Assembly (NCBI GenBank): GCA_937875295.1
Contig: CALLXS010000014.1
Coordinates: forward strand, 1 to 17,732
Source of the DNA: an uncultured bacterium
Lineage (GTDB): Bacteria; Bacteroidota; Ignavibacteria; Kapaibacteriales; UBA2268
Direction: 5' to 3'
Length of the DNA stretch: 17,732 bases
Position 1 is the first letter of the stretch, and each line of letters starts with the position of its first letter. The notes beneath the pieces were generated by a model. That model did no database searches. It was not told where the DNA came from and saw only the letters and a program-made list of their open reading frames with translations. Position numbers and translations under genes: made by a program. Positions 7,035 to 14,873 of the stretch are shown piece after piece.

Positions 7035-7649
7035 ATGGATAATGAATATAGTGTATTAGTAATTGATGATGATGTCTGGATCCAGAGAATTTTATCTAAA
7101 ACGCTTCAATCTTACGGATTTAAAAAAGTATACACTGCTTCTGATGGATTCGCCGGAGTGGCAAAAGCAGTAGAGTATACACCTTCGCTGATTATTACTG
7201 ACATTCTTATGCCAGAAATTACTGGTCATCAAGTACTTAGATTATTAAAGACTATTAAAAACACCAAAAACATACCTATTATAATGATCTCTGCAATGAG
7301 CGATGCAGCAAATATTGGGATAGCAGCAAAAGCAGGAATATCAGGCTTTATAAGTAAACCTTTCTCTAGAGCCACTATCTACGAGAAATTAGTTATCATA
7401 TTTGGTAAAGACAAAATGGATTTAATTTCAAATGGAGTGTATGATGATACAAGTAGCTCGAAATCAGAATTTAATGAAAAAGAGAATATTTTACCAGAAT
7501 TTAAATTCGATGTTGATAATTTAGATTCAACTATTTTCTTGGAAGACTATAATGCAACAGATAATCAAAAAACAAAAGATTTGAAAAAGCAATATGGAGA
7601 AGACGAGAAAAAGAGTCTTGAATCTATTAAAAAATTGCTTACTAAATAA
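7035..7649 (+). CDS. CheY-like response regulator with an unrecognised C-terminal extension
   Basis: The product has 204 residues. A receiver domain spans about 5-125: an acidic pocket at D11-D12, the phospho-acceptor D56 in ITDILMPE, Ser86 in MISAMSD, and K108 in SKPF. It should be phosphorylated by a histidine kinase and change partner binding. The remaining 80 residues or so have no DNA-binding helix-turn-helix; they are acidic and then lysine-rich, and look flexible. The gene starts 31 bases after csrA with a GAGG ribosome-binding site at 7023-7026, and probably belongs to the same transcript. A role in motility or chemotaxis is plausible from the neighbours, but no chemotaxis gene is present to support it. 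It could equally act as a stand-alone partner-switch regulator. Confidence 0.88.
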   Translation: MDNEYSVLVIDDDVWIQRILSKTLQSYGFKKVYTASDGFAGVAKAVEYTPSLIITDILMPEITGHQVLRLLKTIKNTKNIPIIMISAMSDAANIGIAAKAGISGFISKPFSRATIYEKLVIIFGKDKMDLISNGVYDDTSSSKSEFNEKENILPEFKFDVDNLDSTIFLEDYNATDNQKTKDLKKQYGEDEKKSLESIKKLLTK

Positions 7650-7696
7650 GAAATTTAATATTTCAGCATAGTTATATTGTTTTTTTATTAAATATA

Positions 7697-7728
7697 TTTG
7701 CAGAATTAATAAAATTTTAATAATTTTG
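7697..7728 (+). promoter_or_regulatory. Bacteroidetes-type promoter for tRNA-Ser
   Basis: TTTG at 7697-7700 and TAATTTTG at 7721-7728 are separated by exactly 20 bases, matching the minus-33/minus-7 consensus of the primary sigma factor of Bacteroidetes. The mature tRNA starts 26 bases after the minus-7 box. Confidence 0.8.
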
Positions 7729-7754
7729 CATTCCTATTTTAAAAGTAAATAGAT

Positions 7755-7844
7755 GGAGAGATGGCCGAGTGGCTGAAGGCAACGGTTTGCTAAACCGTCG
7801 TAGTGAGTAAATTGCTACCGCGAGTTCGAATCTCGCTCTCTCCG
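7755..7844 (+). tRNA. tRNA-Ser (anticodon GCU)
   Basis: The acceptor stem is GGAGAGA with TCTCTCC (7837-7843), and the discriminator base is G7844. The anticodon stem ACGGT/ACCGT encloses the loop TTGCTAA with anticodon GCT at 7789-7791, reading AGC and AGU serine codons. A long variable arm (stem GTAG/CTAC), typical of class II serine tRNAs, and a T arm GCGAG-TTCGAAT-CTCGC are present. CCA is not encoded. It stands alone on its own promoter. Confidence 0.97.
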
Positions 7845-7980
7845 CTCTTTTACAAAAAATAATTCCAATTAGATATTTTTTCCAATAGCCCAAATATTTT
7901 AATATATCTTCTAATGGGTAATATCTATTTAATCATAACCCTTATTTTTTTTCATTAGATAATTAATTTAAAATTATATT

Positions 7981-8715
7981 ATGACAAATTGTTTTATTGG
8001 GACTACGGGCTTTTTCTCTTTAAAAGGAAGTGAATTTGAATATCCTAAGGATATTAAAAAAGATAAATATCTGCAATATTATTCAGAAAATCTCAATGCT
8101 GTAGAAATACATTCTAGCTTTTATAAAACTCCTAATATACAGACTTTACGATCTTGGTATCAGCAGACACCTTCTAATTTTAAATTCTTTTTGAAAATCC
8201 CCAAGAAAATTACTCATTCGCTTAAATTAAAAGATACTTATAATTTAATTAATGAATTCTCTGATTTTATTTATAATGAACTAAAAGAAAAATTAGCAGG
8301 TTTTTTATTTCAACTGCCTCCTTCATTCTACAATAATGATGATAACTTACAACTAATTTCTAAAAATATTAAAAATGATTATCAAAATATATTAGAATTT
8401 AGAAATTCAAGTTGGTGGCAAGACGATAAAATTCTAAATAAATTAAAGCGGAAAAAATTAATTATGGCTGGATTAAGCATTCCAGGTAATATACCAGACG
8501 TAGTTATAAATAATAACTCAAAATCAATTTATTATAAATTATATGGCGTACCAGATAAATTCGATTCAAAATATTATAATAATTTCTTAGATGAGCTTGC
8601 AAATGATATTTCTGCCTTGAAGAAAACTGCATATATATTTTTCGCTAATACTAATGGAATCGGTGCTATAGATAATGCATTGTATTTAAGAAACAAAAAT
8701 AATGGTTTAAAATAA
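7981..8715 (+). CDS. DUF72 family protein (YecE-like TIM-barrel)
   Basis: The product has 244 residues, about the usual length of the family. Family marks in order are the early IGTTGF strand, VEIHSSFYKTP, WYQQTP with FKFFLKIPKKITH, GFLFQLPPSF, LEFRNSSWW, and the end segment YIFFANTNGIGAIDNALYL. DUF72 proteins fold as a TIM barrel and are widespread in bacteria and archaea, but no reaction is firmly assigned. A nuclease or metal-dependent hydrolase role has been discussed, which I cannot judge from sequence. It is likely cytoplasmic, as no signal peptide is present. It stands between tRNA-Ser and flhA, with a terminator behind it, so it is probably a single-gene unit unrelated to motility. 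Confidence 0.92.
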   Translation: MTNCFIGTTGFFSLKGSEFEYPKDIKKDKYLQYYSENLNAVEIHSSFYKTPNIQTLRSWYQQTPSNFKFFLKIPKKITHSLKLKDTYNLINEFSDFIYNELKEKLAGFLFQLPPSFYNNDDNLQLISKNIKNDYQNILEFRNSSWWQDDKILNKLKRKKLIMAGLSIPGNIPDVVINNNSKSIYYKLYGVPDKFDSKYYNNFLDELANDISALKKTAYIFFANTNGIGAIDNALYLRNKNNGLK

Positions 8716-8751
8716 TAAGATATTTATTTTAAAATATTATTTAATAAAATT

Positions 8752-8776
8752 GCAGATATTAATCTGCTTTTTTTTT
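8752..8776 (+). terminator. Rho-independent terminator before flhA
   Basis: GCAGAT (8752-8757), a four-base loop ATTA, and ATCTGC (8762-8767) form a short hairpin followed by nine T residues (8768-8776). It lies 37 bases after the DUF72 stop. Confidence 0.75.
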
Positions 8777-8901
8777 ATATAAAGAATTTTGGCAAGTATT
8801 TTGACAATAGAGTTATTTTATATAAAAAAATCATTGATTTATTAATTATTTCGGTGATTTTTAGGTTAAAATTGTAAAATACTCTAAAAATATAAATATA
8901 A

Positions 8902-11025
8902 ATGGCTAAAAGTAACCAAGGTGTATTAACTAATAGTTTTTCGGCAAATGATCAACCTGGCTTTCTGTCTAAATTGTCAAAGGGTTCAGAGTTTATTCTT
9001 GCGATAATTATTATTGCAATAATTGCACTATTAATTGTACCTCTTCCACCATTCTTATTAGATGTTCTATTAGCAGTTAATATAGCATTCTCGATTCTGA
9101 TTTTGATGGTATCTATGTATTTAGTTAGTCCATTAGAAATTTCAGCTTTTCCATCAATTTTATTATTAACTACGCTATTTAGATTAGGTCTAAACATTGC
9201 ATCAACGCGATTGATACTCGGTGAAGGTCATGCTGGAGAAATAATTGCAGCTTTTGGTAATTTCGTAATAAAAGGAAATTATGTAGTCGGTGTGATAATA
9301 TTTATCATTTTGTTGGTAATTAACTTTATGGTAATAATTAAGGGTTCATCTCGTATTGCAGAAGTTGCAGCAAGATTTACGTTAGATGCTTTACCCGGTA
9401 AGCAAATGAGTATTGATGCTGACTTAAATGCCGGATATATCGATGAAAAAACAGCTAGAAAAAGAAGAGAAGATTTAACTCGCGAGTCAGATTTCTACGG
9501 TTCTATGGATGGTGCTTCCAAATTTATCAAAGGTGATGCAATTGCAGGATTGATAATTACTGGTATAAATATCGTAGCAGGATTCATTATCGGTGTTACT
9601 CAATTAGGAATGCCAATTCAAGAAGCACTTTCTACTTATACTATTCTTACAATAGGTGATGGACTTGTATCTCAAATTCCATCTCTACTTGTGTCTGTAG
9701 CATCTGGTATAGTGGTTACTCGATCAGCATCGAGTGAGAGGTTAGATGCAGAGCTAGCCCATCAATTAGGAGCTAAACCAAAAGTGCTTTTTATAGGTGC
9801 AGGAACAATGATTTTATTTTCGTTTATACCAGGTTTTCCAAAAATTCCATTTATATTATTGGCGATTATAACTGGTTATCTTGGTTATTCCCGAAGTAAA
9901 ACTATTGAGAGAGAGAAAGATGAAGAGCTAAAGGATGAATTAAAGCAAGATGAGGTCGCACCGACTACTCCGGAAGAGCAATCTGTAGAAGATTTACTTA
10001 AAGTTGATCCAATTGAATTAGAGTTAGGATATTCATTAATATCTCTCGTCGATGAGACTCAAGGCGGCGATGTCTTTAAGAGGATTACTAATATACGACG
10101 TCAACTTGCTACAGAGATTGGAATAATATTACCTCCTGTAAGAGTACGTGATAATTTACAATTAGAAGCTGAAGAGTATGTTGTAAAAATTCGTAGTAAT
10201 GAAATTGCAAGAAACCAATTATATCCTAATTTACTTCTTGCTATGAATCCGGGCACTGCAGAGGGAGATATTGCTGGACTTAAAGTTACTGAACCAGTCT
10301 TCGGCTTACCAGCGACTTGGATTAGCTTTGCAGAACGCGAAAATGCTGAGGTTATGGGTTATACAGTTGTAGAATCCGCAACAGTACTTACCACACACCT
10401 AACGGAACTTCTCAAGAGAAATTCTGACAAACTCCTTACTCGCCAAGATGTGAGATATTTGATTGATAACTTGAAAAATGATTTCCCTGCATTGACAGAC
10501 GAAGTTGCAGCTGATAATTTACCGGTGTCTATAGTACAAAAGGTAATGCAAAATTTACTAAAAGAAGGCATTCCTGTACGAGATTTACCTATAATTTTAG
10601 AATCGCTTTTAGAGTATTCGAAGGTAACAAAGAATGTAGATGTATTAACAGAATATGTGCGCCACAATTTATCAGAAACAATTAAAAAATTATTCCAAGA
10701 TCAAAATGGGGTAATTCATACAATTGCATTATCTCCTCAATTGGAAAGCATTATGACAAACTCACTTGCTAATAATGCTCAAGCAATTACAGCTCCATCT
10801 TTAGGGTTACCAGCGGAAGCAATACAGAATATAAATCAAAGCTTATCAAATTCTATAGATGAAGTTTCTTTAGCCGGTTATATGCCAATAGTAATATGCT
10901 CAGCTCAAATTCGTCCATATTTTGCACGGATGATTAGAAATCAATTCCCTATGATTAGTGTGATTAGTTATACTGAAATTCCGCCAGACACTGATATTGA
11001 AGTGCAAGCGACAATTGATATGTAA
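8902..11025 (+). CDS. flhA: Flagellar biosynthesis protein FlhA
   Basis: The product has 707 residues, the usual length. The N-terminal half (about 30-330) has the hydrophobic segments of the FHIPEP export-gate family, with the diagnostic loop RIAEVAARFTLDALPGKQMS-IDAD at 151-174 and RLGLNIASTRLIL at 94-106. The conserved cytoplasmic stretch around MDGASKFIKGDA (202-213) follows. After a charged linker (about 335-365) comes the soluble domain, which forms a ring and docks export chaperones and substrates. FlhA is the central proton-driven part of the flagellar type III secretion gate, in the inner membrane. Type III secretion homologues (SctV) are similar, but the flagellar neighbours fliW, csrA and motB favour FlhA. 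flhB, normally nearby, is absent. Two small unknown genes follow at short distance and may be cotranscribed. Confidence 0.95.
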   Translation: MAKSNQGVLTNSFSANDQPGFLSKLSKGSEFILAIIIIAIIALLIVPLPPFLLDVLLAVNIAFSILILMVSMYLVSPLEISAFPSILLLTTLFRLGLNIASTRLILGEGHAGEIIAAFGNFVIKGNYVVGVIIFIILLVINFMVIIKGSSRIAEVAARFTLDALPGKQMSIDADLNAGYIDEKTARKRREDLTRESDFYGSMDGASKFIKGDAIAGLIITGINIVAGFIIGVTQLGMPIQEALSTYTILTIGDGLVSQIPSLLVSVASGIVVTRSASSERLDAELAHQLGAKPKVLFIGAGTMILFSFIPGFPKIPFILLAIITGYLGYSRSKTIEREKDEELKDELKQDEVAPTTPEEQSVEDLLKVDPIELELGYSLISLVDETQGGDVFKRITNIRRQLATEIGIILPPVRVRDNLQLEAEEYVVKIRSNEIARNQLYPNLLLAMNPGTAEGDIAGLKVTEPVFGLPATWISFAERENAEVMGYTVVESATVLTTHLTELLKRNSDKLLTRQDVRYLIDNLKNDFPALTDEVAADNLPVSIVQKVMQNLLKEGIPVRDLPIILESLLEYSKVTKNVDVLTEYVRHNLSETIKKLFQDQNGVIHTIALSPQLESIMTNSLANNAQAITAPSLGLPAEAIQNINQSLSNSIDEVSLAGYMPIVICSAQIRPYFARMIRNQFPMISVISYTEIPPDTDIEVQATIDM

Positions 11026-11066
11026 ATATCAAATATGAAATATTAATAATTTTTTTCTTTAAAAAA

Positions 11067-11348
11067 ATGGAAAATCGCGACTATATAGATTCTAATGAAG
11101 AATTAAAACCTAGAGATATCTATAAGGAATTTGCTGAATATGGTTTATTAGGTGATTACATTCAAAGTAGAATGAAAGAGCGATATGAAAATGACCCAGA
11201 ATTTAAAGAAAAAGTAGTGTATACATTAGTTAATTATTCAGAAACACAAGTTCCTTACGTAGAGTATCTATATTTAGAAAAGTTAAATTTAATTTTTGAT
11301 AAATTCATTGAAAGTATTGCAAAATGCCAAACTATTCAAAAGCCTTAA
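11067..11348 (+). CDS. Small hypothetical protein downstream of flhA
   Basis: The product has 93 residues: acidic, probably mostly helical, soluble, with no signal peptide or membrane segment. I do not recognise a family. A central GLLGDYIQSRMKERYENDPEF segment and a later VPYVEYLYLEKL segment suggest an amphipathic helical bundle. The gene starts 41 bases after flhA, without a terminator in between, and overlaps the next gene by 25 bases in another frame, so the products are probably made together by coupled translation. In many flagellated bacteria flhF and flhG follow flhA; this protein shows no GTPase or ATPase motif, so it is not a form of either. A chaperone or adaptor for the flagellar gate or for the neighbouring membrane protein is a guess. 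Confidence 0.7.
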   Translation: MENRDYIDSNEELKPRDIYKEFAEYGLLGDYIQSRMKERYENDPEFKEKVVYTLVNYSETQVPYVEYLYLEKLNLIFDKFIESIAKCQTIQKP

Positions 11349-12217
11349 GTTTAGAATTAAATCAATTATTTGAAAAAGTAGAGAATCAGGCTGATGAATA
11401 TATCAAAGCCTTTTCTGCACTTAATGCGAGAATCGAAGAATTTGATACGAAATCAAAAGAACTTGATAATTATAGAGAATTTTTTACTAATAATTTTACA
11501 AATCTTGCTGCTGAAACAAAAATTAGCGTTACTAATATAATCGAAGAATTGCAAGAAAAGCTCGATAAGGTAATTGAATTACATAAAGAATATGACCAAA
11601 TTGTATCTTTTAAAGAGACTTTGATCTTATTGCATAATCAGATGAGAATGCTTATTACACAAAATGATATTAAGCAAAATGAGTTCCGCAATAAATCTGA
11701 ATACGAATTAAATAATTTAATTATTAATTCTAAAAATAGATTAGATAGAGAAGTAAAAAATGTTTATGCAGTAACGGAAAGCAAAATCGATGCTAAAATT
11801 AAATTCTTAGAAACTCAATTACTTAAATCCGAACAACAAATTTTGCTTTATGATGATACTACTAAAAAGGAAATATCCTTATTAAAATCTGATATTAATA
11901 TTATTAGAAATCTATTTAGTTCGCCAGATAATAAATCAAATATATATAAAAATGATGTTATTAAGGAAATGCAGGATAAAATAGAAAAAATTAATTTAAA
12001 AAATGAACAGTTATTTTTAGATTTAACAGATGCTCGAAGTCTATCATTAATGGTAGAAAATATAAATGACGACCTGAAGAAAAATTTCCAAATCACTCAA
12101 AGCAATCAATCAAAAATTAACCGTTTAGAGCAGAACTCAAATTCTAGCTCAAATACTTTAAATATTATTAGCCTTGTAGTAGCTATAATTGCTCTTATAT
12201 TAGCTATTGTCTTATAG
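11324..12217 (+). CDS. Coiled-coil protein with a C-terminal membrane anchor
   Basis: The product has 297 residues. Nearly all of the first 255 are long charged helices with a heptad-like pattern (for example IEELQEKLDKVIELHKEY and the IKFLETQLLKSEQQILL region). A short serine/asparagine linker (NSNSSSN) follows, and then the last 20 residues or so form one strongly hydrophobic segment (ISLVVAIIALILAIVL) ending at the C-terminus. This is a tail-anchored layout: the coiled coil should face the cytoplasm and be held at the inner membrane. No family is recognised. It lacks the HAMP domain and conserved hairpin tip of a chemoreceptor. The start overlaps the preceding small gene, which suggests a functional pair. 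Being behind flhA, a role at the flagellar base or at a pole is possible but unproven. Confidence 0.72.
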   Translation: MPNYSKALSLELNQLFEKVENQADEYIKAFSALNARIEEFDTKSKELDNYREFFTNNFTNLAAETKISVTNIIEELQEKLDKVIELHKEYDQIVSFKETLILLHNQMRMLITQNDIKQNEFRNKSEYELNNLIINSKNRLDREVKNVYAVTESKIDAKIKFLETQLLKSEQQILLYDDTTKKEISLLKSDINIIRNLFSSPDNKSNIYKNDVIKEMQDKIEKINLKNEQLFLDLTDARSLSLMVENINDDLKKNFQITQSNQSKINRLEQNSNSSSNTLNIISLVVAIIALILAIVL

Positions 12218-12253
12218 CAAAAAGGCAGTATTATCAATAATCAATGATGCAAA

Positions 12254-13072
12254 TTATTTTTTAATATTTGCACTTACCGAAGATTCAACTATATTAACTA
12301 CAAGAATATTAAATCCTTCCTTATTGATTTTCTCTATATTATATCGAATAATAGAAATTTGGAAAATTCCATAAAGAGGTACTTCTAGTTCTTTCAGCTT
12401 ACTATATGGCATAGCAAGTATGCCTGTATCATCAGCATCATAGCCAATAAAAGTCTTTGGATTATTAAGTTCTAAATACGATGGATACCATTTGAAATAA
12501 ATATAGACTTTATTTTCAGTATTTCCTATTTGAGGTGATTTATTCCATTGTACTAATATTTGTTTGTTAGGTCTAATGGTGTCATCTCCATCTATATTTA
12601 TTTTATATACTGAAGGTTGGTATTTTGATTCGACATTGACATTTTTCCCTGAATACGACAATTTCCAATTTGCATCTAAATTATAATTGTGCTTAAGTGC
12701 AGTCCAATTGTTTGAAGTGAAATATCCTGGGAAAATAAGAGGAGAAGATTCTAATAATGTGTCATTGTTCAGTGAGATATATTCAATTTTTTCTTGAAAT
12801 TTTGCTATTGCTAATGCTGTCGGATTGACAAGTGGTTCATATAAAGAAATATTACTTACATCTCGAGTATTTAAATATGTGATTAATGCTAAGTCGACTT
12901 GCTTAAAATCATTTGATGCAAGCAGTTTGTCGGCAATGATATTATGGATAATATTATTAGTCTTTAAGGCTGTAGGGAAATCTACTGTTGTATCTTGAGG
13001 TTCATTAGGTGAGCAAGAAACTAAGATAATAAAAGAGATTATACATAAGATAATTAATTTACAACTTTTCAT
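12254..13072 (-). CDS. Hypothetical lipoprotein
   Basis: The product has 272 residues from the ATG at 13070-13072. Residues 1-21 form a lipoprotein signal peptide (MKSCKLIILCIISFIILVSC) with the lipobox LVSC, so the mature protein should be lipid-anchored, probably to the outer membrane. The open frame extends upstream by 21 residues to 13135, but that would bury the signal peptide, and a good promoter lies inside the extension, so the shorter start is better. The rest is a globular, beta-rich, asparagine-rich domain with no family I recognise. It is convergent with the coiled-coil gene, 36 bases apart, and divergent from argD. The AT-rich base composition matches its neighbours. Confidence 0.8.
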   Translation of the reverse strand: MKSCKLIILCIISFIILVSCSPNEPQDTTVDFPTALKTNNIIHNIIADKLLASNDFKQVDLALITYLNTRDVSNISLYEPLVNPTALAIAKFQEKIEYISLNNDTLLESSPLIFPGYFTSNNWTALKHNYNLDANWKLSYSGKNVNVESKYQPSVYKINIDGDDTIRPNKQILVQWNKSPQIGNTENKVYIYFKWYPSYLELNNPKTFIGYDADDTGILAMPYSKLKELEVPLYGIFQISIIRYNIEKINKEGFNILVVNIVESSVSANIKK

Positions 13073-13105
13073 ACTCAATTCTAAAATAATATTTAAATAA
13101 TATAT

Positions 13106-13136
13106 CAAAATTAAGATATATTTTTGAAAAAACAAA
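13106..13136 (-). promoter_or_regulatory. Bacteroidetes-type promoter for the lipoprotein gene
   Basis: On the minus strand TTTG (13136-13133), a 19-base spacer and TAATTTTG (13113-13106) match the Bacteroidetes primary sigma consensus. The lipoprotein start codon lies 33 bases downstream of the minus-7 box, leaving a short leader. Its presence supports the start chosen for that gene. Confidence 0.75.
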
Positions 13137-13196
13137 ATATTTTTATTTTAATGAGAAAATATTTTAATATTTAAGGTATTTATCTATAAATATTCT

Positions 13197-13204
13197 TAAT
13201 TTTG
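13197..13204 (+). promoter_or_regulatory. Possible promoter minus-7 box for argD
   Basis: TAATTTTG lies 52 bases before the argD start and has the same form as the two better promoters in this segment. No TTTG stands at the expected distance upstream, only TTAAGG, so the call is weak. Confidence 0.4.
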
Positions 13205-13256
13205 ATGTTTAAGAATAAAATAAACAAATTAAAAAATATTTAATTGGTGAATAATT

Positions 13257-14444
13257 ATGCTAAATTTATCAGAACGCGAACAACAGTCATATTTCCAAGT
13301 TTATAAAAGGTATCCACTCGAAGTTGACTATGCAAAAGGATGCAGAGTATATACTACAGATGGAAAAGTATATTTAGATTTTTTAGCTGGGATTGCAGTA
13401 AATGCTTTAGGTCATAGTCACCCCAAAGTAGTAGAAGCAGTATGTACGCAAGCTCAAAAATATATGCATATTTCAAATTATTTATATCAAGAACCTCAAG
13501 TAAAAATTGCAGAGAAATTAAAAGAAATGTCTGGTTTGGGTAGAGTATTCCTTACTAATTCCGGTACAGAAGCTACTGAGGGAGCTATTAAATTAGCTCG
13601 TAAATACGGAATAGATAAAGGTAAAACTGAAATTATTGCATTCTCTGGTGGATTTCATGGAAGAACTTATGGCGCTCTATCCCTTATGGACAAACCTCAA
13701 TATAAAGATGGAATGGGTCCATATTTAAGTGGGATGAAAGTCATTAAATATAATGACATAATTGAATTAGAAAATAACGTCAATGATGCTACAGCTGCAG
13801 TAATTTTAGAATTTATACAAGGAGAAGGTGGCATATCGCAAGCAAGTAATGAATTTGCTAATAAAATAGTATCATTACGTGAAAAATTTGGGTTTTTGCT
13901 GATAGCTGATGAAATCCAAGCTGGAAGTGGTAGAACTGGGAAATTTCTTGCTTATCAAAATTATAATATTCAAGCTGATATTGTTACTCTCGCTAAAGGT
14001 ATGGGAGGTGGTATGCCTTTAGGTGCTATTTTAGCAGATGAGAAATTGGCAAATGTTTGGAGCAAAGGAATGCACGGAACTACTTATGGTGGTAATGCAG
14101 TAGCTTGCGCTTCTGGATTAGTAGTATTAGATGAATTGCAAAATGGAGTGATGGAAAATGTCAATAATATTGGAAATTATTTTATCGAAAAATTGCATGA
14201 AATAAAATCAAAACATAGTGATAAAGTAATTGAAGTGCGTGGTAGTGGACTTTTGCTCGGTTTATTACTTAATTTTGAAGCTGCAGAATTAGTACAAGTG
14301 ATGCTTAAGCATAATGTAATTTCAAATGCTGCTTCTGGTTCGGTACTTCGAATTGTACCACCGCTAATTATTGGAAAAGCTGAAGTAGATGAATTTATTG
14401 ATGCTTTGGATAAAAGCTTAAAAGAAATTGAAAATAGATTATAA
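13257..14444 (+). CDS. argD: Acetylornithine aminotransferase
   Basis: The product has 395 residues, the usual length of class III pyridoxal-phosphate aminotransferases. It transfers the amino group between N-acetylornithine and 2-oxoglutarate in arginine synthesis in the cytoplasm. Visible marks are the substrate-side FLAGIAVNALGHSHP, the phosphate-binding NSGTEATEGAIKLAR, the GGFHGRT loop, the cofactor aspartate D218 in LIADEIQAGSGRTGKF, the Schiff-base lysine K247 in TLAKGMGGGMP, and HGTTYGGN. The DEIQxGxGRTG form is typical of ArgD. Ornithine aminotransferase, or a dual ArgD/DapC or LysJ role, cannot be excluded. A GGTGA ribosome-binding site (13246-13250) precedes the start. No other arginine gene is present, so this one stands alone. 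Confidence 0.92.
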   Translation: MLNLSEREQQSYFQVYKRYPLEVDYAKGCRVYTTDGKVYLDFLAGIAVNALGHSHPKVVEAVCTQAQKYMHISNYLYQEPQVKIAEKLKEMSGLGRVFLTNSGTEATEGAIKLARKYGIDKGKTEIIAFSGGFHGRTYGALSLMDKPQYKDGMGPYLSGMKVIKYNDIIELENNVNDATAAVILEFIQGEGGISQASNEFANKIVSLREKFGFLLIADEIQAGSGRTGKFLAYQNYNIQADIVTLAKGMGGGMPLGAILADEKLANVWSKGMHGTTYGGNAVACASGLVVLDELQNGVMENVNNIGNYFIEKLHEIKSKHSDKVIEVRGSGLLLGLLLNFEAAELVQVMLKHNVISNAASGSVLRIVPPLIIGKAEVDEFIDALDKSLKEIENRL

Positions 14445-14873
14445 TAATGATATTCTAAAAAAAATATTGATAAATAAAATTTTGAATGAGGCATATATTT
14501 TTTTAAATAAATCAATACAAGCTGAGCTGGACGACTTTAATTATTAAAGATAAGACTTTAATCCATTTATAAATTCTTAAATAAAATTGAAAGTAAATGT
14601 AAATATTTTTATAAAATGAAGAACTTTATTGTATTTTCAACGTATAAAATTTTTTATAATAAATACTTATTATAAATAATTAATAATAAGTTATTTTATT
14701 CGCTAAATTAAAATCAAATCAATTCACTTTATTAGTGGGTAGATTTGGTAAATATAACTTGAAATTAAATAAACGAAAGAAAATATCAAATTACTTTTAT
14801 TGATTGAGTTTATAATTATTCGTTATATTTATAAAATAAGCAACAAAATGTTAAATATTTATTAAAAGAATGT
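14445..14873. other. Long AT-rich intergenic stretch without a gene
   Basis: About 430 bases between argD and the cupin gene contain no credible gene on either strand, no tRNA and no clear terminator hairpin with a T run. The stretch is extremely AT-rich. One symmetric element is CTTATTAT (14666-14673) with ATAATAAG (14683-14690), which may simply reflect composition. No Bacteroidetes-type promoter with both boxes was found before the cupin gene. Confidence 0.6.

Noticed and set aside
7913..7950. GGGT/ACCC hairpin with a T run after tRNA-Ser
   Set aside because: The stem is only four strong pairs with a long loop; it may end tRNA transcription but is too weak to call.
8902..11025. Export gate gene as a virulence type III secretion component (SctV)
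   Set aside because: No injectisome genes are near, while motB, two fliW and csrA are; the protein has the FlhA signature and length.
11324..12217. Coiled-coil protein as a chemoreceptor
   Set aside because: No HAMP domain, no sensing domain and no conserved receptor hairpin tip; the membrane segment is at the C-terminus.
13073..13135. Longer lipoprotein start at 13135
   Set aside because: It would put 21 residues before a clear lipoprotein signal peptide and would overlap a good promoter.
14666..14690. AT-rich palindrome between argD and the cupin gene
   Set aside because: It contains almost only A and T in a region of the same composition, has no T run suited to a terminator, and is easily explained by chance.
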